DNA from: Alphaproteobacteria bacterium
Lineage (GTDB): Bacteria > Pseudomonadota > Alphaproteobacteria > Caulobacterales > Maricaulaceae
Length of the DNA: 64,000 nucleotides
Assembly (NCBI GenBank): GCA_016124665.1
Contig: WGNH01000011.1
Span: 79,832-143,831, forward strand
Direction of reading: 5' to 3'
The notes under the pieces were generated by a model, which searched no databases, was not told the origin of the DNA, and saw nothing but the letters and a program-made list of their open reading frames with translations. A program made the translations under genes and the position numbers. How positions within the stretch are numbered: the first letter of the stretch is position 1; each line of letters starts with the position of its first letter. This document shows positions 26,475-35,424 of this stretch, piece by piece.

Positions 26475-27559
26475 GCAGACATGAATTCGGCCAGAGCGTC
26501 AGCGACCTTGCGATTGTCGGTATCCAACCCGATCGTGATCCGCAATGCGCCGGGCAGGCCATAGGCCGCGACCGGGCGGACAATCAACCCTTTCGAGGTC
26601 AGCCAGGCATCCGCATCGGCGGCTGTCTTGCCCTTGGTTTCCGGGAAATGCACCAGCAGGAAATTGCCGACGCTGGGCGTTACGTCCAGTCCCATGCCGC
26701 CGAGCTGCTGGCGCATGAAGGCCAGACCCTGACGATTATGTTCCGCAGAGCGCTGCTGGAATCCGGTGTCCTTGATCGCCGCAATCCCGGCGTCAATGGC
26801 AGGCAGGTTGACATTGAAGGGTCCCCGCACGCGATTGAGCACGTCAATGATGGACTTGTCGGCATAAGCCCAACCGAGGCGCAAGGCGGCCAGGCCGTGG
26901 ATTTTCGAGAAGGTGCGCGTCACCACCACATTATCGTATTCGTTGGCGAGACCGAACGCCGTCCCGTAATCGGGCTCATCGACATATTCGGCATAGGCTT
27001 CATCCACCACGAGCAGGGTGGATTCCGGCAAGGCTTCGCGCAAGCGGCGGACGTCATCGTGCGATATATAGGTGCCGGTCGGATTGTTGGGATTGGCCAG
27101 AAACACGATGCGGGCATCGTCACCCGCCGCTTTCACAAGGGCGTCCACGTCCGCCGTGAAATCTTTTTCTTCCGCACTGACAAGTTCGGCGCCGGACTGC
27201 ATGGCGACCAGGCGGTAGACCAGAAACCCGTATTGCGATTGTACGACCTTGTCGCCCGGCGAGAGATAGGCCCGGCCGAGGAGCTGGAGCAATTCGTCCG
27301 ACCCCGTGCCGCAGACGATGCGGTCGGGATCAAGCCCGTTGGCTTCACCGATGGCCACGCGCAGACGGGTTGCCCCGCCATCAGGGTAAAGATTGAGATT
27401 TTTCGACGTCGCCTCAAAGGCCGACCGTGCCAGAGGCGAACAGCCCATCGGATTTTCATTCGACGACAGTTTGACCGGATTGGCGATGCCGGGAGCGTCA
27501 GCGGCACCGGGCTTGTAGGGCTTGATATCCAGAATTCCGGGGCGCGGTTCGAGGCTCAT
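26471..27559 (-). CDS. hisC: Histidinol-phosphate aminotransferase
   Basis: A 362-aa PLP-dependent fold-type I transaminase. KLSSNENPMGCSP near residue 30, ANPNNPTGTYI near 162, VVDEAYAEYVD near 188 and the PLP lysine in TRTFSKIHGLAALRLG near 220 mark HisC, which converts imidazole acetol phosphate to histidinol phosphate; in alphaproteobacteria it may also serve aromatic amino acids. The start MSLEPRPG lies 1 bp beyond the methyltransferase stop codon, so the pair is a leftward operon. Confidence 0.93.
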   Translation of the reverse strand: MSLEPRPGILDIKPYKPGAADAPGIANPVKLSSNENPMGCSPLARSAFEATSKNLNLYPDGGATRLRVAIGEANGLDPDRIVCGTGSDELLQLLGRAYLSPGDKVVQSQYGFLVYRLVAMQSGAELVSAEEKDFTADVDALVKAAGDDARIVFLANPNNPTGTYISHDDVRRLREALPESTLLVVDEAYAEYVDEPDYGTAFGLANEYDNVVVTRTFSKIHGLAALRLGWAYADKSIIDVLNRVRGPFNVNLPAIDAGIAAIKDTGFQQRSAEHNRQGLAFMRQQLGGMGLDVTPSVGNFLLVHFPETKGKTAADADAWLTSKGLIVRPVAAYGLPGALRITIGLDTDNRKVADALAEFMSA

Positions 27560-27560
27560 A

Positions 27561-28319
27561 TCAGGTTTCCTTGGCAATCTGTTTGTGGGGAGATAGCGCG
27601 GTGGCAGGCCTGCCTTCAAGGACCGGCAACCGCACGCGCACAGGCCGGACCGCTCGCGGCGTCAAGGCGCCCGTATTCTTGACCGCCTCGGCCATGATCA
27701 ATCCACCCAGATGCGGGGCAATGGCCTCACCCGTTTTCTCCCAGCCCAGAGCACGATCACCCTTGCACGACCATTTCCAGGGCGGCGCATAAAGCGCCCT
27801 GGCCCAGGCGGTCGGGGTCAATGCCGCGTCGGTCAGAAGCCGCGACAACTGACCTTTGGAGAAGGGCCGGCCATGGCCGAAGGGTGTGGTTTCCATGCGG
27901 GCCCAGAGGCCGGTGCGGTTCGGGGCCACAAGGACGAGACGCCCCTGTGGCGCGAGAATCCGCCAGATTTCGCGCAGCATGTGCGGCGGCGATTGTGATT
28001 CTTCCAGCGCATGAATCAGGACGATGCGGTCAAACATGGCATCGCGGAAGGGCAGATGGGCATCCTCGCCCAGCACCGTACGTGACGATGCGTCACCCGG
28101 CCAGCGTATGGCCCCCTGGTCTGCCGGCATGAAGGCCACGGCGCGGCGGGTCCCGGTTTCCAGCATTTCCAGCAGGGGCGGACCATAGCCCATGGCCAGG
28201 ACATCCAGCGTTTTCAGATCCGGCCACAGTGCCGCCAGCCGCCGCACGATCATGGCGCGTGCCGCCCGTCCCTGCTCCGTCTGGTAAAAACGGTCAATCT
28301 GCAGTGCATCAGTTCGCAT
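27561..28319 (-). CDS. Class I SAM-dependent methyltransferase
   Basis: A 252-aa methyltransferase. The SAM-binding region reads LDVLAMGYGPPLLEML near residue 39, with EDAHLPFRDAMFDRIVLIHALEES near 85 and LREIWRILAPQGRLVLVAPN near 113, all standard class I motifs, although the first glycine motif is divergent. The C terminus carries WKWSCKGDRALGWEKTGE. Its position divergent from gloB and directly upstream of hisC is common in alphaproteobacteria. Substrate unknown. Confidence 0.85.
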   Translation of the reverse strand: MRTDALQIDRFYQTEQGRAARAMIVRRLAALWPDLKTLDVLAMGYGPPLLEMLETGTRRAVAFMPADQGAIRWPGDASSRTVLGEDAHLPFRDAMFDRIVLIHALEESQSPPHMLREIWRILAPQGRLVLVAPNRTGLWARMETTPFGHGRPFSKGQLSRLLTDAALTPTAWARALYAPPWKWSCKGDRALGWEKTGEAIAPHLGGLIMAEAVKNTGALTPRAVRPVRVRLPVLEGRPATALSPHKQIAKET

Positions 28320-28400
28320 CAGCGGTTTCCATTCTCGGCCCGGACATGCCAGTCTGGGCGGCGCAGGCTAACAGGACTTTGGGATAAAAGGACGAATTCA

Positions 28401-29171
28401 ATGCCGAAACCTGAAATCCGCCAGTTTCCCTGTCTTTCCGACAATTATGGGTATCTGGTTCACGATCCTTCAAGTGGCGAAACCGTGGCGATCGACACGC
28501 CGGATGCGGACGCCTATCTGGCGGAAGCCGAAAAGGCCGGCTGGACGATCACACAGATCTGGAACACGCATCATCACTTTGATCATGCGGGTGGCAATGC
28601 GGCACTGAAAGCGGCGACCGGCGCACGGATTACGGCCCCGGCCTATGACCGGCACCGGATCAGCCCGGCCGATGTCTTCGTCAAGGATGGCGATACGGTG
28701 ACGCTGGGAAATTTCACCGCGCGGGTTATTTTCACGCCGGGTCATACGATGGGTCATGTCGTCTATCATTTTGACTCCGAGCATATCGCCTTCGTCGGTG
28801 ATACGTTGTTTGCGCTGGGATGCGGGCGGCTGTTTGAAGGCAGTCCCGCGGATATGTGGGCCAGCCTCTCGCGCCTGCGGCAATGGCCGGACGAGACTGT
28901 TATCTACTGCGCGCATGAATACACACAGGCGAATGCGGCTTTCGCGCTTAGCGTCGACCCCGACAATACCGCCCTGAAGACCTATGCCGATGACGTCTCG
29001 GCGCAGCGTGCGAAAAACCTGCCCACCGTGCCAACGGTCCTGTCCAGGGAAAAGGCTGCCAATCCTTTCCTGCGTGCTGATGATCCGGCCCTGGCGGCGC
29101 AGCTGGGGCTGACCGGTCAGGACGCTGTCGCCGTGTTTGCAGAAGTGCGGGCCCGGAAGGATTCCTTTTGA
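28401..29171 (+). CDS. gloB: Hydroxyacylglutathione hydrolase (glyoxalase II)
   Basis: A 256-aa metallo-beta-lactamase-fold enzyme. The binuclear metal motif THHHFDHAGG is near residue 54, HTMGHVVYH near 114 and VGDTLFALGCGRLFEG near 132, with YCAHEYTQAN near 171 and the C-terminal PTVPTVLSREKAANPFLR typical of glyoxalase II. It hydrolyses S-lactoylglutathione to lactate and glutathione. An AAAGGA ribosome binding site precedes the ATG. The 3' end overlaps the cupin gene by 4 nt. Confidence 0.94.
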   Translation: MPKPEIRQFPCLSDNYGYLVHDPSSGETVAIDTPDADAYLAEAEKAGWTITQIWNTHHHFDHAGGNAALKAATGARITAPAYDRHRISPADVFVKDGDTVTLGNFTARVIFTPGHTMGHVVYHFDSEHIAFVGDTLFALGCGRLFEGSPADMWASLSRLRQWPDETVIYCAHEYTQANAAFALSVDPDNTALKTYADDVSAQRAKNLPTVPTVLSREKAANPFLRADDPALAAQLGLTGQDAVAVFAEVRARKDSF

Positions 29172-29596
29172 CCGCCGAAGAGATCATCCGGACGCTGGAT
29201 CTTTCGCCGCATCCCGAAGGCGGCTGGTTCCGGGAGATTTTCCGCGATCCCGGCGCAGACGGGGGCCGCGCCCATTCGACGGCCATCTATTTCCTGCTTG
29301 CGGCGGGCCAGGTATCACACTGGCACCGCGTCGATGCGGCAGAGGTCTGGCACTGGTATGCGGGTGCGCCCCTGCGTCTGGACATTGCGGAGGATGGCAA
29401 GCCCCGGACCTGTCTGACACTGTCTGCCGATCTGAACGCCGGACATCAATCCGTGGGTATTGTGCCCGGGCATGCCTGGCAAAGCGCGCAGTCTCTGGGA
29501 GAGTGGAGCCTTGTTGGCTGCACCGTCGCGCCCGGGTTTGACTTTTCAGGATTCGAGCTCGCGCCTGCCGGCTGGACACCCTCAGGCGGGGATTGA
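29168..29596 (+). CDS. DUF985 cupin family protein
   Basis: A 142-aa cupin. LDLSPHPEGGWFREIFRD near residue 11, SHWHRVDAAEVWHWYAGAPL near 51 and GHAWQSAQSLGEWSLVGCTVAPGF near 98 contain the His/Glu residues of the two cupin motifs. DUF985 proteins are predicted sugar epimerase-like or metal-binding proteins. The start codon is TTG at 29168, overlapping the gloB TGA (TTGA), so translation probably depends on gloB. The 3' end overlaps the convergent gene by 15 nt. Confidence 0.85.
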   Translation: MTAEEIIRTLDLSPHPEGGWFREIFRDPGADGGRAHSTAIYFLLAAGQVSHWHRVDAAEVWHWYAGAPLRLDIAEDGKPRTCLTLSADLNAGHQSVGIVPGHAWQSAQSLGEWSLVGCTVAPGFDFSGFELAPAGWTPSGGD

Positions 29597-30322
29597 TGCC
29601 GCCAGCAATGCCCGGGCAATGCGTGTGGATGAAGGCCGCCCGGCATAACCACCAAGCGGATTGACTTTGACCACAAACAGATCGCTCTCGATCTCGATGT
29701 CCGCCGCCTCGGCGGGGGCAATCTTCACCCGCTGCAAACCGTCCAGCTCGGCGCCAAGTCCGACGGCCTGGCGAAAGCCCTCGACGGTCAGGTCAAACGC
29801 CTCGACCATCAGGCCAAGACCGTCACGGGGCGCCGCACCGTATTCCACCTGCATCGGGCGGCCGAATAATTCTGCCAGCTCGACGGCCGCGCGGGTGGAG
29901 CGATCCCGCAATTCGTCCACACCGGCATCCGGGGTGCGTAGCGGGCGGGCCGGTTCCCACGCCTCGGCGATCACGCCATTGGGCTGGTCTTCGGGATAGT
30001 AGGTAACGGCGCCGATGGAGGAGACGCGTATCACTTCATCGCCCCAATCGGAGACGAAACTGGTTCCGCCCCCCGGAGCGCGTTGCGCGGTAAGGGCCAG
30101 CACCTCGTCCTCGTCCAGCGGTTTGAGCAACCAGACCTCGCCTGTCCGGTCCAGAATGAAGCCTCGGCGGCCATCCTGACGGTGGAACTGGGCAACATCG
30201 GGCACTTCCACCCGGCGTTCCCTGCGGTTGCGCAAGGGATTGTCCGCCCCTGCCCAGGCGGCAGAAGGACATATGGCCAAACCCGAAAGCATGCCCAGCA
30301 AGAGACGTCTACGTGATATCAT
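29582..30322 (-). CDS. Secreted protein of unknown function
   Basis: A 246-aa protein with a signal peptide starting MISRRRLLLGMLSGLAI and cleaved after SAAWA; the twin-Arg start is Tat-like but not a full SRRxFLK motif. The mature part has FILDRTGEVWLLKP near residue 55 and an acidic C-terminal half (KIAPAEAADIEIESDLFVVKVNP). It may belong to a DUF4908-type family of Caulobacterales relatives, which I recall only weakly. It stands between the cupin gene (convergent) and phaB (47 bp away, same strand). Confidence 0.6.
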   Translation of the reverse strand: MISRRRLLLGMLSGLAICPSAAWAGADNPLRNRRERRVEVPDVAQFHRQDGRRGFILDRTGEVWLLKPLDEDEVLALTAQRAPGGGTSFVSDWGDEVIRVSSIGAVTYYPEDQPNGVIAEAWEPARPLRTPDAGVDELRDRSTRAAVELAELFGRPMQVEYGAAPRDGLGLMVEAFDLTVEGFRQAVGLGAELDGLQRVKIAPAEAADIEIESDLFVVKVNPLGGYAGRPSSTRIARALLAASIPA

Positions 30323-30368
30323 GGACCCGTCTCTGCCCCGTCAGATGGGCGAAAATAGGGCGCGAAGA

Positions 30369-31097
30369 TCAACCGCAGACGTATTGCCCGCCATTGGCCG
30401 AGAGTGTTGCGCCAGTGACAAAACCGGCGTCATCACTGCACAGATAGGCGACGGCTGCACCGATTTCCTCAGCTTTGCCGAGACGGTTCACGGGAATGCC
30501 GGCAATGATGCCCTGCAGGACATTTTCCGGCACGGCCGCGACCATGTCGGTATCGATATAGCCCGGCGCGACACAGTTGACCGTGATCCCCTTGCGGGCG
30601 GTCTCCTGGGACAGCGCCTTGGTGAAACCGATCACTCCGGCCTTGGCTGCGGAATAATTGACCTGTCCCATCTGTCCCTTCTGGCCATTGATGGAGGAGA
30701 TATTGACAATACGCCCCCACCCCGCTTCGCGCATGCCGTCAATTACCGGACGCGTCATGTTGAACAGCGAAGTGAGATCGACGCGGATCACATCATTCCA
30801 TTGCTCCGGCGTCATCTTGTGGAACATGCCGTCGCGCGTGATACCGGCATTGTTGACCAGGATTTCGAGTGGCCCGCCCTGTGCGTCCGCGACCGCAGCA
30901 AGACCTGCAGCACAGGCATCATAATCGCCGACATCCCATTTGAAGGCGGGAATGCCGGTTTGATCGGAAAACGCCTTCGCGACTTCGTCATTGCCCGCAT
31001 AATTTGCTGCAACGTCGTAACCGGCCGATTTCAGCTTCAGCGCAATCGCCGCGCCGATACCCCTTGTGCCACCTGTCACCAGCGCCCTGCGTCCCAT
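30369..31097 (-). CDS. phaB: Acetoacetyl-CoA reductase PhaB
   Basis: A 242-aa SDR. Cofactor motif TGGTRGIG near residue 9, NNAGITRDGMFHKM near 85, ISSINGQKGQMGQVNYSAAKAG near 137 with catalytic Ser, Tyr and Lys, and CVAPGYIDTDM near 178. The SINGQKGQxGQxNYSAAK segment is specific for PhaB, which makes (R)-3-hydroxybutyryl-CoA for polyhydroxyalkanoate synthesis. It is divergent from phaR. I start at MGRRALV, since upstream in-frame codons cover promoter-like sequence. Confidence 0.93.
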   Translation of the reverse strand: MGRRALVTGGTRGIGAAIALKLKSAGYDVAANYAGNDEVAKAFSDQTGIPAFKWDVGDYDACAAGLAAVADAQGGPLEILVNNAGITRDGMFHKMTPEQWNDVIRVDLTSLFNMTRPVIDGMREAGWGRIVNISSINGQKGQMGQVNYSAAKAGVIGFTKALSQETARKGITVNCVAPGYIDTDMVAAVPENVLQGIIAGIPVNRLGKAEEIGAAVAYLCSDDAGFVTGATLSANGGQYVCG

Positions 31098-31261
31098 AAT
31101 CCACCTTTTCTCTGCCTTTAGCCTTGAATTTCCTGCACTTGCGTTACGCACTTGCAGCAAACGTCAAGGAAAGCAATTATCGCCGCGAAACAGCCCCGCG
31201 CTCTTCCCGCCTTTCTGGCGTATAGCAGTGCAGCGGGGCGTCGAAAAGGAGTTCGCCGGAT

Positions 31262-31852
31262 ATGAGCGCGAAAAAAAATGCTGCGGACCCCGTGATCATA
31301 AAGAAATATGCCAACCGGCGTCTCTACGACACCTCTTCCAGCCAGTATGTGACGCTGGATTATGTGCGCGAGCTGGTGAAGAGCGGACGTGATTTCACGG
31401 TGGTCGATGCCAAGTCCGGGGAGGATCTGACCCATGGCGTGCTCAGCCAGATCATTTTCGAGGAAGAGGCGCGGGGCGAGAACCTGCTTCCCCTGCCCTT
31501 TCTGCGTCAGCTGATCCAGTATTATGGCGACAGCCTGCAATCCGTTGTGCCCAGTTATCTGGAAGCGACAATGGAGGCCTTCTCGAGCCAGCAGGAAGAG
31601 ATGCGCGAACGATTCGCCGGCAGCCTGCAATCACCGCAAGCGATCATGGAGGCGTTTCAGCAGCAGAGCCGCCGGAATATGGAAATGTTCGGTCAGGCCA
31701 TGCAGATGTTCGCACCGTTCGTGCCGGGGGCCGGTGCGCCGGAAAAAACCGCCGAAGACACTCGGACGGCGGAAGAAAGCGACGATCTGAAAGCGATGCG
31801 GGCCGAGCTGGATGCAATGCGGGCCAAGATCGACAAGCTGTCCGGTCAATAG
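31262..31852 (+). CDS. phaR: PHA synthesis repressor PhaR
   Basis: A 196-aa regulator. IIKKYANRRLYDTSSSQYVTLDYVRELV near residues 12-40 is the conserved DNA- and PHA-binding N-terminal domain, followed by VVDAKSGEDLTHGVLSQIIFEEEARG and a helical C-terminal part ending in a coiled coil (LKAMRAELDAMRAKIDKL). PhaR represses phasin and PHA genes until it is titrated by polymer granules. It is divergent from phaB, and the 164-bp gap between them is a plausible operator region. AAAAGGAG precedes the ATG. Confidence 0.93.
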   Translation: MSAKKNAADPVIIKKYANRRLYDTSSSQYVTLDYVRELVKSGRDFTVVDAKSGEDLTHGVLSQIIFEEEARGENLLPLPFLRQLIQYYGDSLQSVVPSYLEATMEAFSSQQEEMRERFAGSLQSPQAIMEAFQQQSRRNMEMFGQAMQMFAPFVPGAGAPEKTAEDTRTAEESDDLKAMRAELDAMRAKIDKLSGQ

Positions 31853-31884
31853 CTGTCCCAAAGCGTTACGCAAATCTTAACACC

Positions 31885-31917
31885 ACAGGCCAATCCCGCA
31901 CGGATTGGCCTGTTTTG
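31885..31917 (+). terminator. Intrinsic terminator after phaR
   Basis: ACAGGCCAATCC, a GC-rich loop CGCAC, then GGATTGGCCTGT form a 12-bp perfect stem followed by TTTT. It lies about 30 bp behind the phaR stop. Confidence 0.85.
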
Positions 31918-31977
31918 CGCCTGAAACACGGTTAATTCCGCATTAATCGCTGGCATCGGGTTTGCGATGTCAGGGTC

Positions 31978-32289
31978 ATGACAACGATCCGTGGCCTCCT
32001 GACCTATGTCCCGACGCGCAATGCCTCCCGCATTGCGCCGGTCAGCCCGGCTGCGGATTCGAACGACCGGCCGCCGCGGCGCGACCTCCCGTCTCTCTCT
32101 GTTGTCCCGGCAGAGAACAGCCACACGAATGAGACGCTGGTTTCCGCGGCGGTCATAGTCGAACTGGCCAGCCAGCCGCGCCGCCGCGGCTTGCGGGCCG
32201 ACATGACGGAACGCGGACGTTACCATCAGGCCTATGCGCGTCCAGCCCATATGCAAACGCCGCCCCCGGTGCGGGAGCGGCGCGCATGA
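31978..32289 (+). CDS. Small hypothetical protein
   Basis: A 103-aa basic, Arg/Pro-rich protein with no signal peptide or membrane segment. The C-terminal half (QPRRRGLRADMTERGRYHQAYA) looks like a conserved block seen in small alphaproteobacterial proteins, which is my main reason for calling it a gene. The N-terminal half is low in recognisable features. It overlaps the next tiny frame by ATGA. Function unknown. Confidence 0.5.
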   Translation: MTTIRGLLTYVPTRNASRIAPVSPAADSNDRPPRRDLPSLSVVPAENSHTNETLVSAAVIVELASQPRRRGLRADMTERGRYHQAYARPAHMQTPPPVRERRA

Positions 32290-32372
32290 TCAGAATTACC
32301 GTCTTCCAGCGCCGCCTGGCGCTCACCATTGATGCGGTGATTGCCGGCGGGCTGTTACTGCTACTGGCCTAA
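32286..32372 (+). CDS. Possible 28-aa single-span membrane peptide
   Basis: The frame starts in an ATGA overlap with the 103-aa gene and encodes 28 residues: a basic head (MIRITVFQRRLALT) and a hydrophobic tail (AVIAGGLLLLLA). The coupling arrangement and clean basic-then-hydrophobic layout suggest a membrane peptide. Length alone gives no support and no family is known, so this is tentative. Confidence 0.3.
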   Translation: MIRITVFQRRLALTIDAVIAGGLLLLLA

Positions 32373-32914
32373 TCGGCCACTGCGAGGTCGCGGCGGGCCG
32401 CGACGATCGTGACGACGAAGCCGGCCAGCGTGTCCAGCAGAGCCATCATCATCAGCAGGAAGAAGGTCGAGGTCGCAAACAGCGGCAGCAGCAGGAACAT
32501 GGCCAGTGCGATGACAAAAACCAGCATCGAAAAAGCATGATTCATGATGGTTGCCGTTCCCGATCCGGCCGCCTTGACCATTTCGATGAACAGGAAGACC
32601 AGACCAAGCAGCAACAGGATGTCGCCGGTTGAAAGGCCCCATGTTCCGCCTCTCACCATGCCGATGGTGAACAGGTTTTCGCGCAGAAGGCCTGCGGTTT
32701 CCGCATTGCCGACGAACGCTTCCGTACCGCCGGTTGCAGCAGTGATGTAGGCGATGATCACGTAAACGATCATCGGAATTACCATTTTAGGAAAGATATT
32801 GAACAAGGTTCCACCCCCTCTTTGCTGGCCGTTATTCCCCGCCGCGCGACGTTCCTGTGCACGCCGGCTGGCCATCATTCCGAGGAAAAACCCCTGATCG
32901 CCGCCATTGGCCAT
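32369..32914 (-). CDS. Four-helix membrane protein of unknown function
   Basis: A 181-aa protein. The soluble N terminus (residues 1-38) contains MMASRRAQERRAAGNNGQQRGGG. Hydrophobic helices lie near 42-60, 93-112, 122-146 and 148-170. No catalytic motif is visible. It lies 12 bp behind the GT2 gene on the same strand and may be co-transcribed with it, which hints at an envelope or glycan role. I do not recognise the family. Confidence 0.65.
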   Translation of the reverse strand: MANGGDQGFFLGMMASRRAQERRAAGNNGQQRGGGTLFNIFPKMVIPMIVYVIIAYITAATGGTEAFVGNAETAGLLRENLFTIGMVRGGTWGLSTGDILLLLGLVFLFIEMVKAAGSGTATIMNHAFSMLVFVIALAMFLLLPLFATSTFFLLMMMALLDTLAGFVVTIVAARRDLAVAD

Positions 32915-32926
32915 AAGACACTCCCT

Positions 32927-33658
32927 TTATAATTCGTCCGAACCGCCGGAATTCCGCGCCCGCGAGTTCAGCCACATTATCCCTAGCATGTCCGACAATG
33001 AGGCGAAAAGCCGACCGAAGTTGGTATATTTCGATTCTCCTGCGCCGCGTGGCCGATGTCCCACATCCCGGAATTCACAGATATAGCCTTCGCGCTTCAT
33101 CAGGGCGTAGAGAAAACGGTGCTGGTGATCAAAGTAGGGAAGGCTCAGATAAGCGTCTCTATACAAGGCCTTGAGCCCGCATCCAGTATCGTCTGCGTCA
33201 TCCCGCAATAGCGCTTTGCGGACGTGATTTGCGACGCGCGAAGCAAATTTTTTCCAGGCGGAGTCCTGACGTTTTGCGCGCCGACCGCCGACGACTTTCA
33301 GATTTTCCGGCGCATCCGGCCGCGTCAACGCATCAATCAGTGCCGGCAGATCGGCAGGCGGATTCTGGCCATCGCCGTCCATCGTGCCGATAATCCGGCC
33401 TCTGGCAGCCTGGATTCCGGTGCGCAGCGACCGCGACTGGCCGGCATTCCTGCGGTGAGAGAGAACCCGCAGGGCCGGAAATTCGGCTTTTGCCGCGACA
33501 AGTTCGGCCAGAGTCCCGTCGGTCGACTTGTCATCGACGAAGATCATTTCATAGCTGCGGCCCTCAAGCGCTTGGGCAATTTCCCTTGCCAGCGCTGTGA
33601 CATTTCCTGCCTCATTGTGTGCGGGAATGATGACGGAGATATCAGGTGTTTCGTTCAT
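32927..33658 (-). CDS. GT2 glycosyltransferase, polyprenyl-phosphate sugar type
   Basis: A 243-aa family 2 glycosyltransferase. ISVIIPAHNEAGNV opens the GT-A fold; the nucleotide-sugar DxD-type sites are FVDDKSTDGT near residue 40 and TMDGDGQNPP near 92; CGLKALYRDAYLSLPYFDHQHRFLYAL (split near 156) and GHRPRGAGESKYTNFGR near 200 are typical of dolichyl/undecaprenyl-phosphate glycosyltransferases such as ArnC and DpmA. There is no C-terminal membrane span. It is divergent from an ArnT-like gene that would use such a lipid-linked sugar. Confidence 0.87.
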   Translation of the reverse strand: MNETPDISVIIPAHNEAGNVTALAREIAQALEGRSYEMIFVDDKSTDGTLAELVAAKAEFPALRVLSHRRNAGQSRSLRTGIQAARGRIIGTMDGDGQNPPADLPALIDALTRPDAPENLKVVGGRRAKRQDSAWKKFASRVANHVRKALLRDDADDTGCGLKALYRDAYLSLPYFDHQHRFLYALMKREGYICEFRDVGHRPRGAGESKYTNFGRLFASLSDMLGIMWLNSRARNSGGSDEL

Positions 33659-33768
33659 TTCCGGTCCTGCCTGCCGATACGCGCCTTGCGGTCGGGCCCT
33701 GACCCGTTACATACCTGAAAACATCGCAGGTGCGAGGCGTTTCTCCACCCGATAGCCGGAAGAGACCC

Positions 33769-35421
33769 ATGGATCAGCTGATTGCCGGACGAAGAGCCTG
33801 GTGGATCATCGGCGCGTTGGCAGCGCTCTCGGCTTTTGCGGGCGTGTTCACCATCCAGCCTTTGGACCGGGATGAAGCGCGCTATGCGCAAGCCACAGCG
33901 CAGATGCTGGAATCCGGCGATTTCGTCGAAATCAATTTTCAGGATGCGCCGCGACATAAAAAGCCCGTCGGCATATACTGGATGCAGGCGGTGGCGGTCG
34001 GGCTTCTGTCGGACGCTGATTCGCGGCAAATCTGGGCGTATCGATTGCCATCCGTCATAGGCGCCATGTTGGCAGCACTGGGCTGTTTCTGGGCCGGAAC
34101 ACGGCTGATGAGCCGGGAGGCGGCCTTTGTGGCTGCCTCGCTTTTCGCTGTTTCCGTGCTGCTTGGGGCCGAAGGCGGGATTGCCAAGACCGACGCCATG
34201 CTGGCCGGCGTCACCACCCTTGCCATGGCCACTCTTGTGCAGCTCCGGCATGACGGCGGACGGCAGGCGGCGCTGATCTTCTGGGTGATGCTGGCATTGG
34301 GCATTCTGGTGAAAGGCCCGGTCACGCCCATGGTGGCGGGTCTTACCATGGCAACCCTGATCGTCTGGGAAAGGCGGATGGGCTGGCTGAAGCCCCTGCT
34401 CTTCTGGCCCGGCCCTATACTTGCGGCGCTGATTATCCTGCCATGGTTCGTGGCCATGGAATTGATGATCGAGGGCGGCTTTATCCGGGCGGCTTTTATT
34501 GATGACCTGGCCCCCAAGCTGGCGTCCGGAGATGAAGGCCACGGGGCCTGGCCCGGTTATCATCTGCTCACACTGTCTGCGTTGACCCTGCCTTTTGTCA
34601 TCTTTCTGGTGCCCGGCCTCTGGAAAGCTGCCAGTGTCTTGCGGGCGGGAGAAAGTGAGGCGGCAAGAGCGGTCCGGTTTCTGATCGCATGGATCATCCC
34701 GAGCTGGATTGTTTTCGAGCTGATGCCAACCAAGCTGCCGCATTATACGCTGCCGCTTTATGCGGCCCTGGCCCTGCTGGCCGGGCTGGGCTGGGAAAAC
34801 CTCCGGAGCGCGCCGCGCTGGAGCCGCTATGCCTCGCTTGCGTTGGGTATCGCCGGTGCGATCGCTCTGACGGCGCTGATCTTCCTCGCCGTGACCCGTT
34901 TTGGCGGGACTCAGGTGATTGCCTGGGGGGCGGCCGGTATTTTTGGCTTGCTGGCAGCCGGACTGATGGTTGAAGTCTTCAGACGCCGGGCTTTCTCCGC
35001 CTGGGCACTGGCCATTCTGACCGGTCTGGGCTGGCAGATAATGATGCGGGGCGTGGCCATTCCCAGCGCACCGGACCTTGATCTGTCACGGCGGGCCGCC
35101 CATGTCGCAGAGCAGATGATCGCAGCCTCCGGAAATACGCCAGAGGCCATCCTGTCGAGCTATACCGAGCCGAGTCTCGTCTTTGCACTGGGCACAGATA
35201 CGCAATTGCTCGCATTCGACGTACTGGCGTCACGCGTATCCGGAGCGACCGGCCTTGTGCTGTCGATAGAGGATACCGCCCGCTCGGAGGCCGATCTGAT
35301 CGCTCTGGAGCAGATTGAATCCGGTGTCTGCGCCCGGCAGGAAGTCAGCGGCTTCAACTATTCCCGCGGACAGGAGACGGTTCTGATCGTCCGTCTGCAC
35401 AATTGTGAACAGGGAGGCTGA
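33769..35421 (+). CDS. ArnT-like GT39 glycosyltransferase
   Basis: A 550-aa polytopic protein with about twelve hydrophobic segments. The first periplasmic loop has LDRDEARYAQATAQML near residue 33, carrying the acidic catalytic site of GT-C enzymes, followed by RHKKPVGIYWMQA near 63; LPTKLPHYTLPLYAAL-type sequence (MPTKLPHYTLPLYAAL) lies near 320. The ArnT family moves 4-amino-arabinose or another sugar from undecaprenyl phosphate onto lipid A or a glycan. Its likely donor-making partner is the divergent GT2 gene. The start at 33769 follows GGAAGAGA. Confidence 0.88.
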   Translation: MDQLIAGRRAWWIIGALAALSAFAGVFTIQPLDRDEARYAQATAQMLESGDFVEINFQDAPRHKKPVGIYWMQAVAVGLLSDADSRQIWAYRLPSVIGAMLAALGCFWAGTRLMSREAAFVAASLFAVSVLLGAEGGIAKTDAMLAGVTTLAMATLVQLRHDGGRQAALIFWVMLALGILVKGPVTPMVAGLTMATLIVWERRMGWLKPLLFWPGPILAALIILPWFVAMELMIEGGFIRAAFIDDLAPKLASGDEGHGAWPGYHLLTLSALTLPFVIFLVPGLWKAASVLRAGESEAARAVRFLIAWIIPSWIVFELMPTKLPHYTLPLYAALALLAGLGWENLRSAPRWSRYASLALGIAGAIALTALIFLAVTRFGGTQVIAWGAAGIFGLLAAGLMVEVFRRRAFSAWALAILTGLGWQIMMRGVAIPSAPDLDLSRRAAHVAEQMIAASGNTPEAILSSYTEPSLVFALGTDTQLLAFDVLASRVSGATGLVLSIEDTARSEADLIALEQIESGVCARQEVSGFNYSRGQETVLIVRLHNCEQGG

Positions 35422-35424
35422 GAC

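Noticed and set aside
26147..27682. 511-aa plus-strand frame over hisC
   Set aside because: Antisense shadow of hisC; no ribosome binding site and no domain.
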